This document shows, in pieces, positions 62,528 to 64,000 of a stretch of DNA of 64,000 bases. The notes beneath the pieces are model-generated. The model had not been told where the DNA came from. It was given only the letters and a program-made list of their open reading frames with translations, and did no database searches. Source of the DNA: Ischnura elegans (taxonomy: Eukaryota; Arthropoda; Insecta; Odonata; Coenagrionidae); contig NC_060247.1 in the NCBI RefSeq assembly GCF_921293095.1, positions 53,107,111 through 53,171,110 of the forward strand, in the 5' to 3' direction. The position numbers were made by a program, and so were the translations under genes. The stretch's first letter is position 1, and every line of letters starts with the position of its first letter.

Positions 62528-62659
62528 TTTTTCTGACACATTTCATTAACCAGAACAAACTCACCCGTACGGGTTTTATAAGGGTTCTTATCATTTAATT
62601 AAAAATTTATGCACACAGCCTACAATACTCAGAAGAGAAATGCATATTTGATGCATATA

Positions 62660-62900
62660 TACTAGAGATGTGCGAATAGTATCCGTGAATACTTGAATAC
62701 TAGAAAGCATTTCATATTTGAGATCTCGAATAATTATGCTTAAGGTACCTTCTCGAATGCCTCGAATACTTTGAATTTCGCATCATACACTGTTGCATGC
62801 ACGTCGTTGGTAGTTGACTCAGAAACAACGTAGTGGACTCTTTTAGAGCATGCAGCACCGTTTTAGGCAAGTTGACGAACTACATCAAATTCGCGGATTA
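62660..62900. repeat. CGAATA-rich interspersed repeat (probable)
   Basis: Begins GATGTGCGAATAGTATCCG and contains repeated TCGAAT and GAATAC motifs to about 62,775, then CpG-rich single-copy-looking sequence. Sequence starting GATGTGCGAATA is a frequent repeat theme in insect genomes; family not identified. Confidence 0.35.
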
Positions 62901-63205
62901 GAGAGGTGAAAAGATTCGACGTGGGGAACCGAAATTGATCGGGTGAAAAAATCCGAAAATCCCCGGTTTCCCCCAACAGGAGAACCTCAGTACCATGGGA
63001 TAGTAACTACGAAGCGCAATTCCCAAAATCCGCTACCCCCTCCATCCATCACCCCTTGGCCCCTCCTCTCCGAAATCATACAAACGCAGGGTATTACTAA
63101 GACCATAAATCAAAAGCTTCAAAATAAAATATCATGTTACAGGAGAATAATAGAATCGTGTTTCACCCTTCCCTCTTTCTCCCCCACAGACCTTTTTCTG
63201 CCTAC

Positions 63206-63224
63206 CTGCTTTGAAGTTCCCCAT
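63206..63224 (-). CDS. Candidate first coding exon (MGNFKA), minus strand
   Basis: ATG at 63,222-63,224 in a strong start context (GAAATGG), six codons and one base, then donor GTAGGC. The donor is phase 1, so it joins in frame either to the psq exon (giving a 180-aa product) or to the DUF4806 exons (464 aa). It lies in CpG-normal DNA just upstream of the CpG-depleted domain, where a promoter-proximal exon of this minus-strand unit is expected. Such a short exon could easily be chance. Confidence 0.28.
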
Positions 63225-64000
63225 TTCTGGAGGTCAACTGCTTCATGAATCATCTACAAGCCCAAAAGGTGTCTAACAAAGACTTTCGGCAATTGATACT
63301 ACACCTTCATTGGATTGAAACATTAGTAATGTGCGCGTAATTTAAAAAAGAATAAGACCAAACACGGCGTGTTTCTGACTTAATTTAAGCATTTTACGCA
63401 AGGAAATAAATGTAAAAATACGATGGAGACTAAGCATTCTGGTGAAACTCGATATCCTCGCAGATGAGCATCTCTGAAGTTGATGCCGTATTTTTTTCCG
63501 AAAACATATATAAAGTTACAATTTATGAGTCATGCTATAAATATCTATTTTCACACTCACAGACGAAGGGATATTTTCTCAGATTATTTGGTTTCTCCGT
63601 GATAGCAATTCAAATTCCTCTGCTTATCTCGTGAGAACTTCCAAAGATGGACTGAAAATAAATGAAGAAGAAGAAAATCCGCGGGAGAAGCACGTGCATT
63701 TTGCAAAACTCCTCAGATTGTCCGCAAGCACTTGACAGTAGGAGAGGGGTAGTAAAGAGAGCCTAGGAACCTGTTATGATGTTAGTTGAATCAACTATAT
63801 GCCCAAATTGTCTCCATAAAATTAAAATATTCCATTAATCAGCTAAATTCCTGTTTGAATCCTTTAAAGGAAATCACAATTACTCGCAAAAATCCTGAGT
63901 TTTACTGCTGCATAAGCAACCTAGTCAAACATTCCCGTATTCATAGTTTTTTTCGTCTGTCCCCTTGAAAAACAATGATCAAGGTTCCACTGTATACCTT
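63225..64000. other. CpG-normal flank, possible promoter region
   Basis: No exon identified. CpG is at normal density; an E-box CACGTG is near 63,691. If the candidate first exon is real, the minus-strand start site lies here or just beyond the window. Confidence 0.3.

Larger units (their letters stand above)
56893..63205. other. Long intron-like AT-rich region
   Basis: No convincing exon on either strand; CpG-depleted up to about 62.55 kb, then CpG-normal. Contains an imperfect inverted repeat at 59,427-59,467 around two GAATTC sites, the (TA)n tract at 61.6 kb, a small hairpin at 62,482-62,527 and, from about 62,660, a repeat rich in CGAATA motifs. On the minus strand a TATAAAA lies at about 62,575, followed by a GTGAGT. 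Confidence 0.45.

Noticed and set aside
1-64000. CRISPR arrays, operons, bacterial signals
   Set aside because: The window is eukaryotic (spliced genes, LTR element, SINEs); no regularly spaced repeats were seen.

Overview
This is a eukaryotic window, most likely from an arthropod and probably a non-drosophilid insect. Genes are split by GT-AG introns. A Ty1/copia element is primed by an initiator-Met tRNA fragment, there are hAT-type MITEs and tRNA-derived SINEs, and the recognisable proteins include a DUF4806 protein and a pipsqueak-type (psq) helix-turn-helix. CpG is strongly depleted across the transcribed part only, as expected of mosaic gene-body methylation. The species cannot be named from the sequence.

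Layout. (1) About 1-27.5 kb: CpG-normal and gene-poor. No convincing coding exon was found. It holds several GC-rich islands whose + strand is G-rich (near 5.3, 6.6, 8.3, 17.4, 19-20 and 21.2 kb), partly duplicated modules and weak SINE-like relics. (2) About 27.5-31 kb: a complete four-exon minus-strand NDUFAF3 gene (mitochondrial complex I assembly factor, 196 aa), with a tRNA-type SINE in intron 3. (3) 31-35 kb: non-coding apart from a near-perfect 120-bp palindrome, a CpG-retaining promoter-like island at 32.8-33.0 kb and one candidate minus-strand exon at 33.1 kb. (4) 35,275-39,760: a full-length copia retrotransposon on the + strand with identical 203-bp LTRs, a 5-bp target duplication and one intact Gag-Pol ORF. 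(5) 41.2-48.3 kb: four minus-strand exons encoding a nuclear-looking DUF4806 protein, with a perfect 59-bp inverted repeat in its large intron. (6) 47.2-53.2 kb: four hAT MITEs, each with an exact 8-bp target duplication. (7) 56.4-56.9 kb: a minus-strand terminal exon encoding a psq-type HTH. (8) 57-62.6 kb: AT-rich intron-like DNA. Beyond 62.6 kb CpG returns to normal, and a tiny candidate first coding exon lies at 63.2 kb.

The most interesting inference is that the psq exon and the DUF4806 exon set may be alternative 3' ends of one minus-strand locus. Both begin in phase 1, both join in frame to the candidate first exon at 63.2 kb (donor phase 1), and the CpG-depleted domain runs continuously over both. 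Splicing cannot be proven from sequence alone. No BTB domain or other shared upstream domain was seen within the window.
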